31,596 nucleotides of DNA from a virus. Position 1 is the stretch's first letter, and the number at the start of each line of letters is the position of its first letter. Made by a program: the position numbers and the translations under genes. The stretch spans positions 1 to 31,596 of the IMG/VR virus record IMGVR_UViG_3300046777_001354, one strand, 5' to 3'. Of this stretch, positions 1-6,204 are shown in pieces. The notes beneath the pieces are model-generated. The model ran no database searches. It was not told the DNA's origin and saw only the letters and a list, made by a program, of their open reading frames with translations.

Positions 1-332
1 CAGCAGGTACGGCAGGTGTTGCACAGTTTGCTGCTGGTATTATTCAGATTGCTACCAACATAGCTAAGGCTAAACAGATCCTAACATCTGGAGGCTCACC
101 TTCCTCAAGTGGTGGAGGTGGAGGTGCATCTAATGGTAATGGCAGTAGTGTTACTCAGGTGGTGCCACAATCGGCTCAGCTCTTTGGATCAGCCAATACA
201 GGCAACGTGATGAGTGCAGGAGGTGGAGCTGTTGAAACGGGAGGCATGACAGTTACGGCCATCGTATCTGAAACTCAAGTTACAAATGTGCAGAATAAGA
301 TTAATAAGATAAACAAAAACGCAGAATTATGA
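1..332 (+). CDS. Tape measure protein, C-terminal fragment (copy A)
   Basis: Partial gene entering from the left edge; the first complete codon is at position 3. It encodes the last 109 residues of a tape measure protein, with the same ending as the complete gene at 26514-28979 (alanine-rich helix, Gly/Ser-rich linker, then a polar end finishing KINKNAEL). Compared with the complete copy there are several silent changes and a few substitutions in the Gly/Ser linker, so this is a homologous but distinct allele and not the same DNA. The stop TGA overlaps the next ATG (ATGA), as in the second copy. The role, setting tail length inside the tail tube, is inferred from the full-length gene. Confidence 0.9.
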   Translation, partial: AGTAGVAQFAAGIIQIATNIAKAKQILTSGGSPSSSGGGGGASNGNGSSVTQVVPQSAQLFGSANTGNVMSAGGGAVETGGMTVTAIVSETQVTNVQNKINKINKNAEL

Positions 333-763
333 TAAGTTTACAGAGCGTAATTAACAATGTGGTGAACTTTTATTCACAGCACAAACAGGTAAAGAAAGTA
401 GGTACTGATTTTAAAGAACAAATATTTAACTTCGCTACCCAGGATGAAAAGTACCCTATCATATTTATCGTGCCTGATGCTGTTATCCCTACCGAGAATA
501 CTACTGAATTTACTCTGGATATTTTCTGTTACGATATCATTCAAAAGGACAGAGCAAACATCATAACCATCCTAAGCGATTGCCATCAAATCCTTAATGA
601 TTTGTATGTATATTATTTTTTCGGACTAGACAGGAGCATGGATGTTATCGGGGTTCCTACCTTTACTCCATTGAATAATGATTTACTAGATTATGCAGCA
701 GGGTATCAGATGAGTATTACCTTTGCACTCAATGACTGGACCGATTGTGCCGTTCCGATTTAA
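329..763 (+). CDS. Tail-region protein, 144 aa (copy A)
   Basis: Hypothetical 144-aa protein directly downstream of the tape measure gene, with an ATGA overlap. No signal peptide, membrane helix or catalytic motif is visible. The middle is rich in Asp, Asn and beta-branched residues (EFTLDIFCYDIIQKD) and the composition fits a compact alpha/beta virion or tail-completion protein. The second copy (28976-29410) differs by two residues, Ser to Gly near residue 16 and Lys to Arg near residue 29, despite about 34 base changes, so the protein is under strong purifying selection. A tail terminator or tail-tip assembly role is possible from position only; I do not recognise the family. Confidence 0.85.
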   Translation: MISLQSVINNVVNFYSQHKQVKKVGTDFKEQIFNFATQDEKYPIIFIVPDAVIPTENTTEFTLDIFCYDIIQKDRANIITILSDCHQILNDLYVYYFFGLDRSMDVIGVPTFTPLNNDLLDYAAGYQMSITFALNDWTDCAVPI

Positions 764-782
764 ACAAATCGAAAGCATAAAG

Positions 783-795
783 TAATATAGGTATG
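783..795 (+). promoter_or_regulatory. TAATATAGGTATG start-codon motif upstream of fiber gene A
   Basis: The 13-base motif ends in the ATG of the fiber gene. The same or nearly the same string precedes the genes at 5853, 22341 and 29440, with degenerate forms at 3296 and 19688. At four sites an AGCAT or GGCAT element lies a few bases further upstream. It sits too close to ATG to be a normal ribosome site. It could be the -10 part of a late promoter giving a nearly leaderless message (inference). Confidence 0.5.
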
Positions 796-1566
796 AGCTT
801 ACCTAATTGGTGGGGGGATTGGAGGGAAAACCTTACCCCTCATACTGGCGATTTACAACCTACCGATCTAATCGAATGCACTCAGATAGTAGCAGGGCAA
901 CCTGTTAATACTGCCATTACAGGACAGCAGATAATTAATGCAGCTTCAGGAGGAGGTGCAACTTGGGGAAATATCACAGGTACCTTATCTAGCCAGAGTG
1001 ATCTAAATACTGCCTTGAATGGTAAGCAGGCAACACTAGTATCAGGCACTAACATTAAAACAGTTAACGGGAACTCATTGGTAGGCTCAGGTGATGTATC
1101 ATTCAATCCTAAGTATCTAGGCCATTCTGCATCCACAGGATCATTGAGCGTATCGACAGCAGTAACCATATCTAAGGCCTTGAGAATACCAGCCAATACA
1201 TTGACTACTGATACCTTACTTGAGATACAATGGCGTATGATACGGGTAACAGGTAACACGGGGCAGGTTCATACAAGGCTGTACATTAATACAAGCAACA
1301 GCATGACAGGTGCTACATTGATAAGTGGTATAACTACATTGAATGGTGGAGGAGTACAGCAGGCCATCAAATGTGAGAAAACAATCACCTGTAGAAATAA
1401 TGGGTTTTCATGGATGAATTCAGGGGCCAGTGAATTTACAGGGGTAGGATTGAATGCATACAACCTTAACAGAACCGTAGATCAATATCTTTTATTTACC
1501 GTACAATCAGCTACCAGTGGAGAGACCTGTTTAGTTGATTTTTTCAGAGTTTTACAATATGCCTAG
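793..1566 (+). CDS. Tail fiber / receptor-binding protein, variant A (257 aa)
   Basis: Modular fiber-like protein. Residues 1 to about 50 (WWGDW, PHTGDLQPTDLIECTQI, NTAITGQQII) are shared with the fiber gene of the second copy and probably anchor the protein to the tail. Residues about 55-105 contain the linker type common in marine and Bacteroidota phage fibers (WGNITGTLSSQSDL, then IKTVNGNSLVGSGD). The last ~150 residues form a beta-rich domain ending LVDFFRVLQYA, unrelated to the domain in copy B. The stop overlaps the next gene's start (ATGCCTAG). Host recognition is inferred from the domain pattern and the swap; no enzymatic motif is seen. Confidence 0.75.
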   Translation: MSLPNWWGDWRENLTPHTGDLQPTDLIECTQIVAGQPVNTAITGQQIINAASGGGATWGNITGTLSSQSDLNTALNGKQATLVSGTNIKTVNGNSLVGSGDVSFNPKYLGHSASTGSLSVSTAVTISKALRIPANTLTTDTLLEIQWRMIRVTGNTGQVHTRLYINTSNSMTGATLISGITTLNGGGVQQAIKCEKTITCRNNGFSWMNSGASEFTGVGLNAYNLNRTVDQYLLFTVQSATSGETCLVDFFRVLQYA

Positions 1567-2011
1567 ATACGCAAAAAACGGAGTATTCAATATCCTCTAC
1601 CCTACCCGGAGAAGGATGGCCACAATATTAAAGAGGATCATTAGGCAGAATGGCCTGGTAGATACCAGAACGTTGGAGGATAGCGTGCGAATCAATGCAC
1701 AAATAACAGGTTTTTCTACCCTAGAGATTGAGATTGTAGCCATGTATTACTTTATCTTTCTCAATAACGGGGCATTCCTATGGAATGGTGGGGTAATACC
1801 TCCGTATAATTTGGTCAGACAATTTACCGATGAGCTAACAAGTGCAGGAATAATCACAGAAATATACAGTCAATATACGGAATGGCTAACTAAGAATTAC
1901 CCTATCCTAGAAATAGTGCCTATCTTAGAAGAGGACCAAAGTATCGTATATAACTTCTATGCCCTAGATGCACCGCCTGATTTCACGCCAGGGTTTCCGC
2001 TAGATGTTTAA
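1559..2011 (+). CDS. Conserved hypothetical protein downstream of fiber, 150 aa (copy A)
   Basis: The start at 1559 is chosen over an in-frame upstream ATG (1535) because it overlaps the fiber stop by eight bases and because the second copy (30058-30510) can only start at the equivalent ATG. The two 150-aa products are identical although the DNA differs at many third positions. The N-terminus is basic (RRRMATILKRIIRQ), the rest mixed alpha/beta, with no membrane helix. Position after the fiber suggests a fiber-assembly or tail-tip accessory role (inference). The gene converges on the minus-strand gene at 2000-2740, and the two coding ends overlap by 12 bases. Confidence 0.85.
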   Translation: MPRYAKNGVFNILYPTRRRMATILKRIIRQNGLVDTRTLEDSVRINAQITGFSTLEIEIVAMYYFIFLNNGAFLWNGGVIPPYNLVRQFTDELTSAGIITEIYSQYTEWLTKNYPILEIVPILEEDQSIVYNFYALDAPPDFTPGFPLDV

Positions 2012-2740
2012 CTCTTTTTTCATCCCTATCATATTAAAGACAAAGATCAATTTCAACTTACCTAGCTTCTCAGCTTTGGTTAAATCACCGTTACATAGGT
2101 TATAAATCATTTGTTCCCATGACCATTTGGAGGCTTTCTTCTCAGCCTCGATATCATCGAGCTCCTCTTTTGTTAGCTTTGCTTTTTCCTCTTCAGATAT
2201 CTCAGTATCATCCACATCACCAAAGAGATTTCTATAGGTTTCGTAAAAGTGTTTTCTAAATTTTATGAACTCATTAATGATGCCATAGATATAGGTAATG
2301 GGAAGGTCAAGAAATTGCTCAGCTCTATTGTTTAGGTCAAAATCATACGGCTCCATGACCTCCTCATCCCATTCATTGAGACGTACTTTCCTGTACATGA
2401 TAGCGCATATCTTATCTAGGTTATCGATATAGTCGCTAGTGAATAAGTGCTCTAGGTCAATCCATTCATACAGCTCTAATTTTCCAAACGGCTTGAGCTT
2501 CATTCCTAGCACCTCCTCCTGGTATCTATTGGGTGGCTGATTGCTGTACCAATTGACCTCTTTAATTAAGGCATTGAGCTCATCAATCTCGAGTTCTTCA
2601 ATGACCTCAATATTAACATCGGCTAAAATAGAAAGGGCCTCACTATTGTAGTGGTAGGCCCCTTGCGTTTTATCTATTTTACCGATTTCAATGAACTGCT
2701 CAAGCGTTACTTGACTCCAGCTCTGGGGTAGCTTCAGCAT
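2000..2740 (-). CDS. Minus-strand protein, possible tail-assembly-chaperone-like, 246 aa (copy A)
   Basis: A 246-residue acidic, helical protein beginning MLKLPQSWSQVTLEQFIEIG. It is one of very few genes on the minus strand and lies inside a plus-strand structural block. It appears paralogous to its upstream neighbour: both start with a (V/L)T(I/L)EQF..I..I pattern and share a following I(D/S)-rich helix, an Asn-Pro region and a later acidic helix (EWIDLEHLF here). The copy at 30499-31239 differs by about four residues. Charged region EEEKAKLTKEELDDIEAEKK near residues 180-200. Function unknown; a tail assembly chaperone pair is a guess based on tandem overlapping architecture. The start overlaps the upstream gene by 41 bases in the +1 frame. 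Confidence 0.85.
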   Translation of the reverse strand: MLKLPQSWSQVTLEQFIEIGKIDKTQGAYHYNSEALSILADVNIEVIEELEIDELNALIKEVNWYSNQPPNRYQEEVLGMKLKPFGKLELYEWIDLEHLFTSDYIDNLDKICAIMYRKVRLNEWDEEVMEPYDFDLNNRAEQFLDLPITYIYGIINEFIKFRKHFYETYRNLFGDVDDTEISEEEKAKLTKEELDDIEAEKKASKWSWEQMIYNLCNGDLTKAEKLGKLKLIFVFNMIGMKKELNI

Positions 2741-3254
2741 TTTTAAATTGTTGATTTACTTTATTTGCAATATACATGACGTAAGGTATAGAAATATCAG
2801 CAGTCATTTTGCAGATAAATTTAGCTTTGTGTTTGATGTGAGCCTCTGCGTAGTGTTCAGCAGGGGTAAGATCTTCCCTCTTAAACATCACGGCCATCAT
2901 TTGGCTGATGTAGTTTTTAGGCTTCTCAATTGCTAGCTTCTCGATGTGCTTAGTATCCCTAACTGTGAGCTTCATCTGAGCCGTATAGGTGTACCCATCT
3001 ATCTCGATAGTATCAATGGTGGGGTAGTCAATGTTTTTATCCAGGCTATTGAATGCCTTTACCATCTCGATAAAATCAGATATATCCACATCCCAAAAAT
3101 CCTTTTCAGGGATACCTAGATATTCAAAGATCTTGAGGTGCTTATCCACGGCATCCAGGTCCTTATTATTATTGATCTCTGTGATCATTTCGAACTGCTC
3201 AATGGTGAGCTCTTTCATTTGGTTTGGGATCTCTTTCCCTAAAATTGTTATCAT
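2700..3254 (-). CDS. Minus-strand protein, first gene of paralogous pair, 184 aa (copy A)
   Basis: I choose the ATG at 3254 (MITILGKEIPNQMKELTIEQ); the frame extends to a TTG at 3269, but that overlaps a TATATTTG promoter box. Predicted cytoplasmic and mostly helical. It shares the LTIEQF..I N-terminal pattern and layout with the downstream 246-aa protein. The end of the same gene in copy B is at 31199 and runs off the window. Transcribed from a host-type -7 box (3267-3274), with the protease gene on the opposite strand starting only 42 bases away. Function not recognised; possibly a virion assembly factor by location. Confidence 0.82.
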   Translation of the reverse strand: MITILGKEIPNQMKELTIEQFEMITEINNNKDLDAVDKHLKIFEYLGIPEKDFWDVDISDFIEMVKAFNSLDKNIDYPTIDTIEIDGYTYTAQMKLTVRDTKHIEKLAIEKPKNYISQMMAVMFKREDLTPAEHYAEAHIKHKAKFICKMTADISIPYVMYIANKVNQQFKNAEATPELESSNA

Positions 3255-3266
3255 AATTTTTTTTAA

Positions 3267-3274
3267 CAAATATA
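3267..3274 (-). promoter_or_regulatory. Host-type -7 box TATATTTG for the minus-strand pair
   Basis: On the minus strand the sequence reads TATATTTG 12 bases upstream of the ATG at 3254, matching the Bacteroidota TAnnTTTG -7 consensus. The same octamer precedes the primase and ERF operons. No perfect TTTG -33 box is present at the expected distance (only a TTTA), so strength is uncertain. It lies back to back with the TAATATAGG motif of the protease gene. Confidence 0.5.
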
Positions 3275-3283
3275 CTATTTTTC

Positions 3284-3294
3284 TAATATAGGTA
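3284..3294 (+). promoter_or_regulatory. TAATATAGGTA motif upstream of protease gene
   Basis: Variant of the late-gene motif in which ATG follows one base later than at the other sites. It lies inside the 41-base divergent region between the minus-strand pair and the protease gene, so two promoter types of opposite direction share this spacer. Confidence 0.4.
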
Positions 3295-3295
3295 A

Positions 3296-4267
3296 ATGGC
3301 AGAAAAAAATATCCCTACTTATAAGATTACCATTGACCCAGCCTATGCTGAAAATGGTGAGGATCTAGGAATTGAACAGATAGCATTCACGGCAAATCCT
3401 GCCATTAAGGTGAAAGGGATGGCCTTCTCAAGTGAAGCTAAGCCAATGTTTTTTTCAGATGAACTAAAGTACCGCATCACGGCCCCGGCATTAATCCCTA
3501 TGGATATATATCGCTATGATGATGATGCCAAACAGGAGTACTTTGTGCAATTTACAAAAGAGGAGATTGAGAATATCCACGGCAAATTCATGAGGGATAT
3601 GGTCAATAGAGACCTATTCAATCTAGAGCATGATACTGAGAAAACAGTCCCTGCCTATGTACTCGAGGCCTGGATTGTAGAGAACCCCAAAAAAGATAAA
3701 GCATACAGCTCCTTTGGTATAGAAGTACCAGAGGGTACGTTGATGGTAACGGCACAGGTAACGGATAAGGAATATTATGCAGAGCTAGTAAGTGAGGAGC
3801 AGATAGGCTTTTCCATCGAGGGGTACTTAGGAATGAAATTAAGCGAGCAAACCAATAAAACAAAAATAAATATGAACAAGTTACCCGATGGCGAGCACCT
3901 AATCGAGGGTAAAATCTACGTTGTAAAAGACGGAGAGGTTATCGAGATTAAGGAAGTCGAAAAAGTAGAAGCCTCTGAGGAGGTAGCTCTTGAGGATACT
4001 GTTGTAGAAGAGGAGACCACAGTTGAAACAACTGAGGAGGAAACTATGGCAGTAGATCCTGAGCTGGATGCTGAGGCAGTTTTAGCAATTGTTAAACCAG
4101 CTATTGAAGAGCAGGTAAATCAATTAGTAGCGATGATTGCTGATTTGCAAAACCAATTGGACCAAGCCTTGACTGATGAGGTTGAGGAGGAAGTGGAGAT
4201 GGCTGAGGCTGTAGCGTTAAGCGTACAGCAGAGATTTAGTAACGTAAATAAATTTATAAACAAATAA
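3296..4267 (+). CDS. Prohead protease (XkdF-like) with scaffold-like C-terminus, 323 aa
   Basis: Residues 1 to about 195 resemble XkdF-type putative phage serine proteases: a His in NLEHD (His112), then the conserved V.EAWIVENP..DKAYSSFG..VPEGTLMV and a Ser in GFSIEG (Ser173), with about 60 residues between His and Ser. This is the pattern expected of capsid maturation proteases. The remaining ~125 residues are strongly acidic and helical (runs of Glu between about 225 and 255, then a coiled-coil-like segment), as in scaffolding domains. The gene is immediately upstream of the major capsid gene, so it probably makes a protease-scaffold fusion that builds and then matures the prohead. Family assignment from memory of the motif. 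Confidence 0.8.
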   Translation: MAEKNIPTYKITIDPAYAENGEDLGIEQIAFTANPAIKVKGMAFSSEAKPMFFSDELKYRITAPALIPMDIYRYDDDAKQEYFVQFTKEEIENIHGKFMRDMVNRDLFNLEHDTEKTVPAYVLEAWIVENPKKDKAYSSFGIEVPEGTLMVTAQVTDKEYYAELVSEEQIGFSIEGYLGMKLSEQTNKTKINMNKLPDGEHLIEGKIYVVKDGEVIEIKEVEKVEASEEVALEDTVVEEETTVETTEEETMAVDPELDAEAVLAIVKPAIEEQVNQLVAMIADLQNQLDQALTDEVEEEVEMAEAVALSVQQRFSNVNKFINK

Positions 4268-4271
4268 CAAA

Positions 4272-5189
4272 ATGAGAAAGTTAAAATTCGATTTGAACAT
4301 CGACCCAACTGCTTTATTAGCAGCTAACCCTGAGGCATTCTATTCTAAGGCATATTTGTCTGAGGATACTGCTGATAACTACCGTGCCCTTCCAGGTGTA
4401 AAGTACAAAACTAAATTAGCCTCTGTTACTTTTGGTAACATCCTTCAGGCTTCTAGCTGTGCCTTCACAGCTCCAACTGATGACCTAGATGCCAAAGAAA
4501 TTGACGTATGCGCTCTTTCTGCAATGGCTCAGATTTGTCAATTTGATCTTGAGCAATCTTTCCTTTCTTTGCAAATGAGCAAAGGATCTAACGGAGATTT
4601 CTCTGTTGCTTCTTTCATGAGCTTTTACTGGTCTGAGATGGCTAACAAAATCAATGGAGATCTTGAGTCAATCCGTTGGCAAGGTGATACCCTTAGTGGT
4701 AACCCTACCTTAGCTCTTTGTGATGGTTACGAGAAATTATTAGCTGCTGATCCTGCCGTTATCAATGGTGGTACTGGTAACATTACTACATTCACAGGAC
4801 TTGAGACAGCTCTATCTGCTGCTTTCGCTTTGTTGCCTGCTACCATCGCAACAAGAACTGCTGATCTTAGATTGTATATGCCTACTCAATTGGTTAACAT
4901 CTACCGATTAGGTGTTGCTGCCGGTAACACTCAGGCTTACATTACCCAAGATTTAGCATTGACTTTCTTAGGTATCAAAATCGTAGTTTGTCCAGGGATG
5001 AGCAACAATACTTTCGTATGGACTCTTAAGGATAACCTTATCTACGCATTCGATGCTGAAGGTGATAGCTCTGATCTTCGTGCTGTTAACTTGGCTGATA
5101 CTGTAGCTGAGCCTTACATCCGAACTCGTGCAAACATGAAGGTTGGTTTCAACTTCGTTAACCCAGGAGAGATCGTATTCTATTCATAA
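4272..5189 (+). CDS. Major capsid protein, 305 aa
   Basis: 305-residue protein directly after the protease-scaffold gene, beginning MRKLKFDLNIDPTALLAANP. The length, the N-terminal arm, the long central helix region (DFSVASFMSFYWSEMANKIN), the Ala/Thr-rich domain and the C-terminal segment with IRTRANMKVGFNF fit the HK97-fold capsid proteins of Bacteroidota phages. Codons look more biased than in the neighbours (many GCT, GGT, AAC), as expected for a highly expressed virion gene. It is followed by a hairpin terminator at 5199-5220. Role: forms the icosahedral shell. Identification rests on position, size and sequence style and not on a catalytic motif. Confidence 0.82.
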   Translation: MRKLKFDLNIDPTALLAANPEAFYSKAYLSEDTADNYRALPGVKYKTKLASVTFGNILQASSCAFTAPTDDLDAKEIDVCALSAMAQICQFDLEQSFLSLQMSKGSNGDFSVASFMSFYWSEMANKINGDLESIRWQGDTLSGNPTLALCDGYEKLLAADPAVINGGTGNITTFTGLETALSAAFALLPATIATRTADLRLYMPTQLVNIYRLGVAAGNTQAYITQDLALTFLGIKIVVCPGMSNNTFVWTLKDNLIYAFDAEGDSSDLRAVNLADTVAEPYIRTRANMKVGFNFVNPGEIVFYS

Positions 5190-5198
5190 TTAATAACC

Positions 5199-5225
5199 GA
5201 GCCCTCAGCAATGGGGGCTCTTTAA
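5199..5225 (+). terminator. Hairpin terminator after the major capsid gene
   Basis: GAGCCC (5199-5204) pairs with GGGCTC (5215-5220), followed by a short T tract. It shares a 19-base core (GCCCTCAGCAATGGGGGCT) with the second hairpin at 5791-5821. The weak T tract suggests partial read-through into the next gene. Confidence 0.65.
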
Positions 5226-5236
5226 TACTTTAAATC

Positions 5237-5773
5237 ATGCCTTGTTTAGTTCTTGAAGACATAGTAAAATCATGCGACAATAACTCTGGTGGGATATATG
5301 GTATCTGGATTAACCAACAGGATGAGATCGCATCGATCACTCCTGTAGATCCTTCAGCGGGAGCTGGATGGTCAATCACAGGTATCACATTAGCTGGCGT
5401 TAACTTGTTTCAAAACTTCTACATTAGACGAAATACCTCCAACTTTACAGAGGAGAGTAATATCGATCTAGTGAATGGTAGCTCATTTGTTACCTCTACA
5501 ATTAACCTAATGTTCCACCGTCGAGATGCTGCAAAATCTCGTGCCATTAAAATTCTAGGTGGTGGACAGCAGTACCTTACTGCCATCATTTTGGATGCCA
5601 ATGGTATTTACTGGTACTTCCCTTACTTGCAAGTATCTGCAACAGGTGAAGGATCTGGTACATCTCGTGCGGATGGTTCTAAGTATTCCGTTACTTTGGT
5701 AGCTGAAAATGAATACCTAGCATATGAGGTGAATATGACCCCTGTACAATTGCAGGCAATCGGAGTACAATAA
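5237..5773 (+). CDS. Probable major tail tube protein, 178 aa
   Basis: 178-residue beta-rich protein with no membrane segment. The second half (GGGQQYLTAIILDANGIYWY, then LQVSATGEGSGTSRADG and a final AYEVNMTPVQLQ) has the style of tail tube subunits: a D.NG turn, a glycine-rich loop and a C-terminal strand. The codon bias resembles that of the capsid gene, suggesting high expression. The gene is framed by two hairpin terminators sharing a 19-base core, so it may be expressed at its own level. Alternative: a head decoration or minor head protein, since it sits between capsid and portal. No tail-tube candidate was found elsewhere in the window, which supports the call by elimination. Confidence 0.55.
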   Translation: MPCLVLEDIVKSCDNNSGGIYGIWINQQDEIASITPVDPSAGAGWSITGITLAGVNLFQNFYIRRNTSNFTEESNIDLVNGSSFVTSTINLMFHRRDAAKSRAIKILGGGQQYLTAIILDANGIYWYFPYLQVSATGEGSGTSRADGSKYSVTLVAENEYLAYEVNMTPVQLQAIGVQ

Positions 5774-5790
5774 TCAACTCCAAATATATC

Positions 5791-5821
5791 TAAAGGCCCT
5801 CAGCAATGGGGGCTTTTTTTT
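5791..5821 (+). terminator. Hairpin terminator with T8 after the tail tube gene
   Basis: AAAGGCCC and GGGGGCTTT form a stem with one mismatch or bulge around the loop TCAGCAAT, followed by eight T residues (5814-5821). The core matches the hairpin at 5199-5220. A good intrinsic terminator; the next gene restarts with a TAATATAGG motif. Confidence 0.8.
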
Positions 5822-5842
5822 AACATTCCTTTAGGCATTCAA

Positions 5843-5855
5843 TAATATAGGTATG
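5843..5855 (+). promoter_or_regulatory. TAATATAGGTATG motif at start of 116-aa gene
   Basis: An exact 13-base match to the motif at 783, placed just downstream of a strong terminator. This is where a new promoter would be needed, and is the best positional argument that the motif is a promoter. A GGCAT element lies immediately upstream, as at 22341. Confidence 0.55.
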
Positions 5856-6203
5856 ATCTATCTAGAGCAGGGGGTGGTTAATCAAATCGTGCTGACCTTA
5901 TCAGAGGTTACAACGGTGGCAAATCCTCATTATTTGTTTGTGTTCACCAATGAAATGAATACAACAAGTACCCCTCAATTATTTACGGCACCTGATACAA
6001 GTGCCTATCCAGAGAGATACAATTTATTTAGCCTCAATGAGCCTACAGATATCTCATTGATACAGGGCCAATTTACTTATCAGGTATACGAGAGTAATAA
6101 CCCTTTTATTTTACCCTTATCGATTGCACAAACTACAGGGGTAGTTATTGAGGAGGGCAGAATGGTAGTAAGTGGACCAGCAGGCAACTCAATATACGAT
6201 TAA
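5853..6203 (+). CDS. Small virion-associated protein, 116 aa
   Basis: 116-residue beta-rich protein starting MIYLEQGVVNQIVLTLSEVT, with strands alternating with polar turns. It ends in an acidic/glycine region (VIEEGRMVVSGPAGNSIYD). No signal peptide or catalytic motif. It lies between a terminator-promoter junction and the portal gene, with its stop one base before the portal ATG. Similar small beta proteins are found beside portal genes in other Bacteroidota phages (recollection); a head decoration or connector role is plausible but not shown. Confidence 0.7.
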   Translation: MIYLEQGVVNQIVLTLSEVTTVANPHYLFVFTNEMNTTSTPQLFTAPDTSAYPERYNLFSLNEPTDISLIQGQFTYQVYESNNPFILPLSIAQTTGVVIEEGRMVVSGPAGNSIYD

Positions 6204-6204
6204 T

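Larger units (their letters stand above)
1..3097. repeat. Left copy (A) of the diverged terminal duplication
   Basis: This stretch aligns collinearly with 28648-31596. It covers the tape measure end, the 144-aa gene, the fiber gene, the 150-aa gene and the minus-strand pair. The offset is 28647 before the fiber C-terminus and 28499 after it, because the A fiber is longer. In the 144-aa gene I count about 34 base differences in 435 (about 92% identity) but only two amino acid changes. The 150-aa product is identical in both copies. The fiber C-terminal part is not homologous between copies. Identical ends would mean simple circular closure; these are clearly two alleles. Confidence 0.93.

Noticed and set aside
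882-1463. Antisense open frames under the fiber gene
   Set aside because: They lie opposite a gene with clear protein features, do not persist in copy B, and show no homology-like motifs.
793-1566. Diversity-generating retroelement acting on the fiber gene
   Set aside because: No reverse transcriptase gene or template repeat is present, and the difference between fiber copies is a whole-domain replacement, not adenine-directed point variation.
2700-2745. Programmed frameshift joining the two minus-strand genes (as in tail chaperone G/GT pairs)
   Set aside because: The frames differ by +1/-2, no canonical X-XXY-YYZ heptamer is in frame, and the A-run before the second start is interrupted by a G in copy B, so a slippery site is not conserved. 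The downstream gene also has its own start and N-terminal motif.
3618-3863. Minus-strand open frame within the protease gene
   Set aside because: It runs antisense to the protease domain and has no start signal or recognisable motif.
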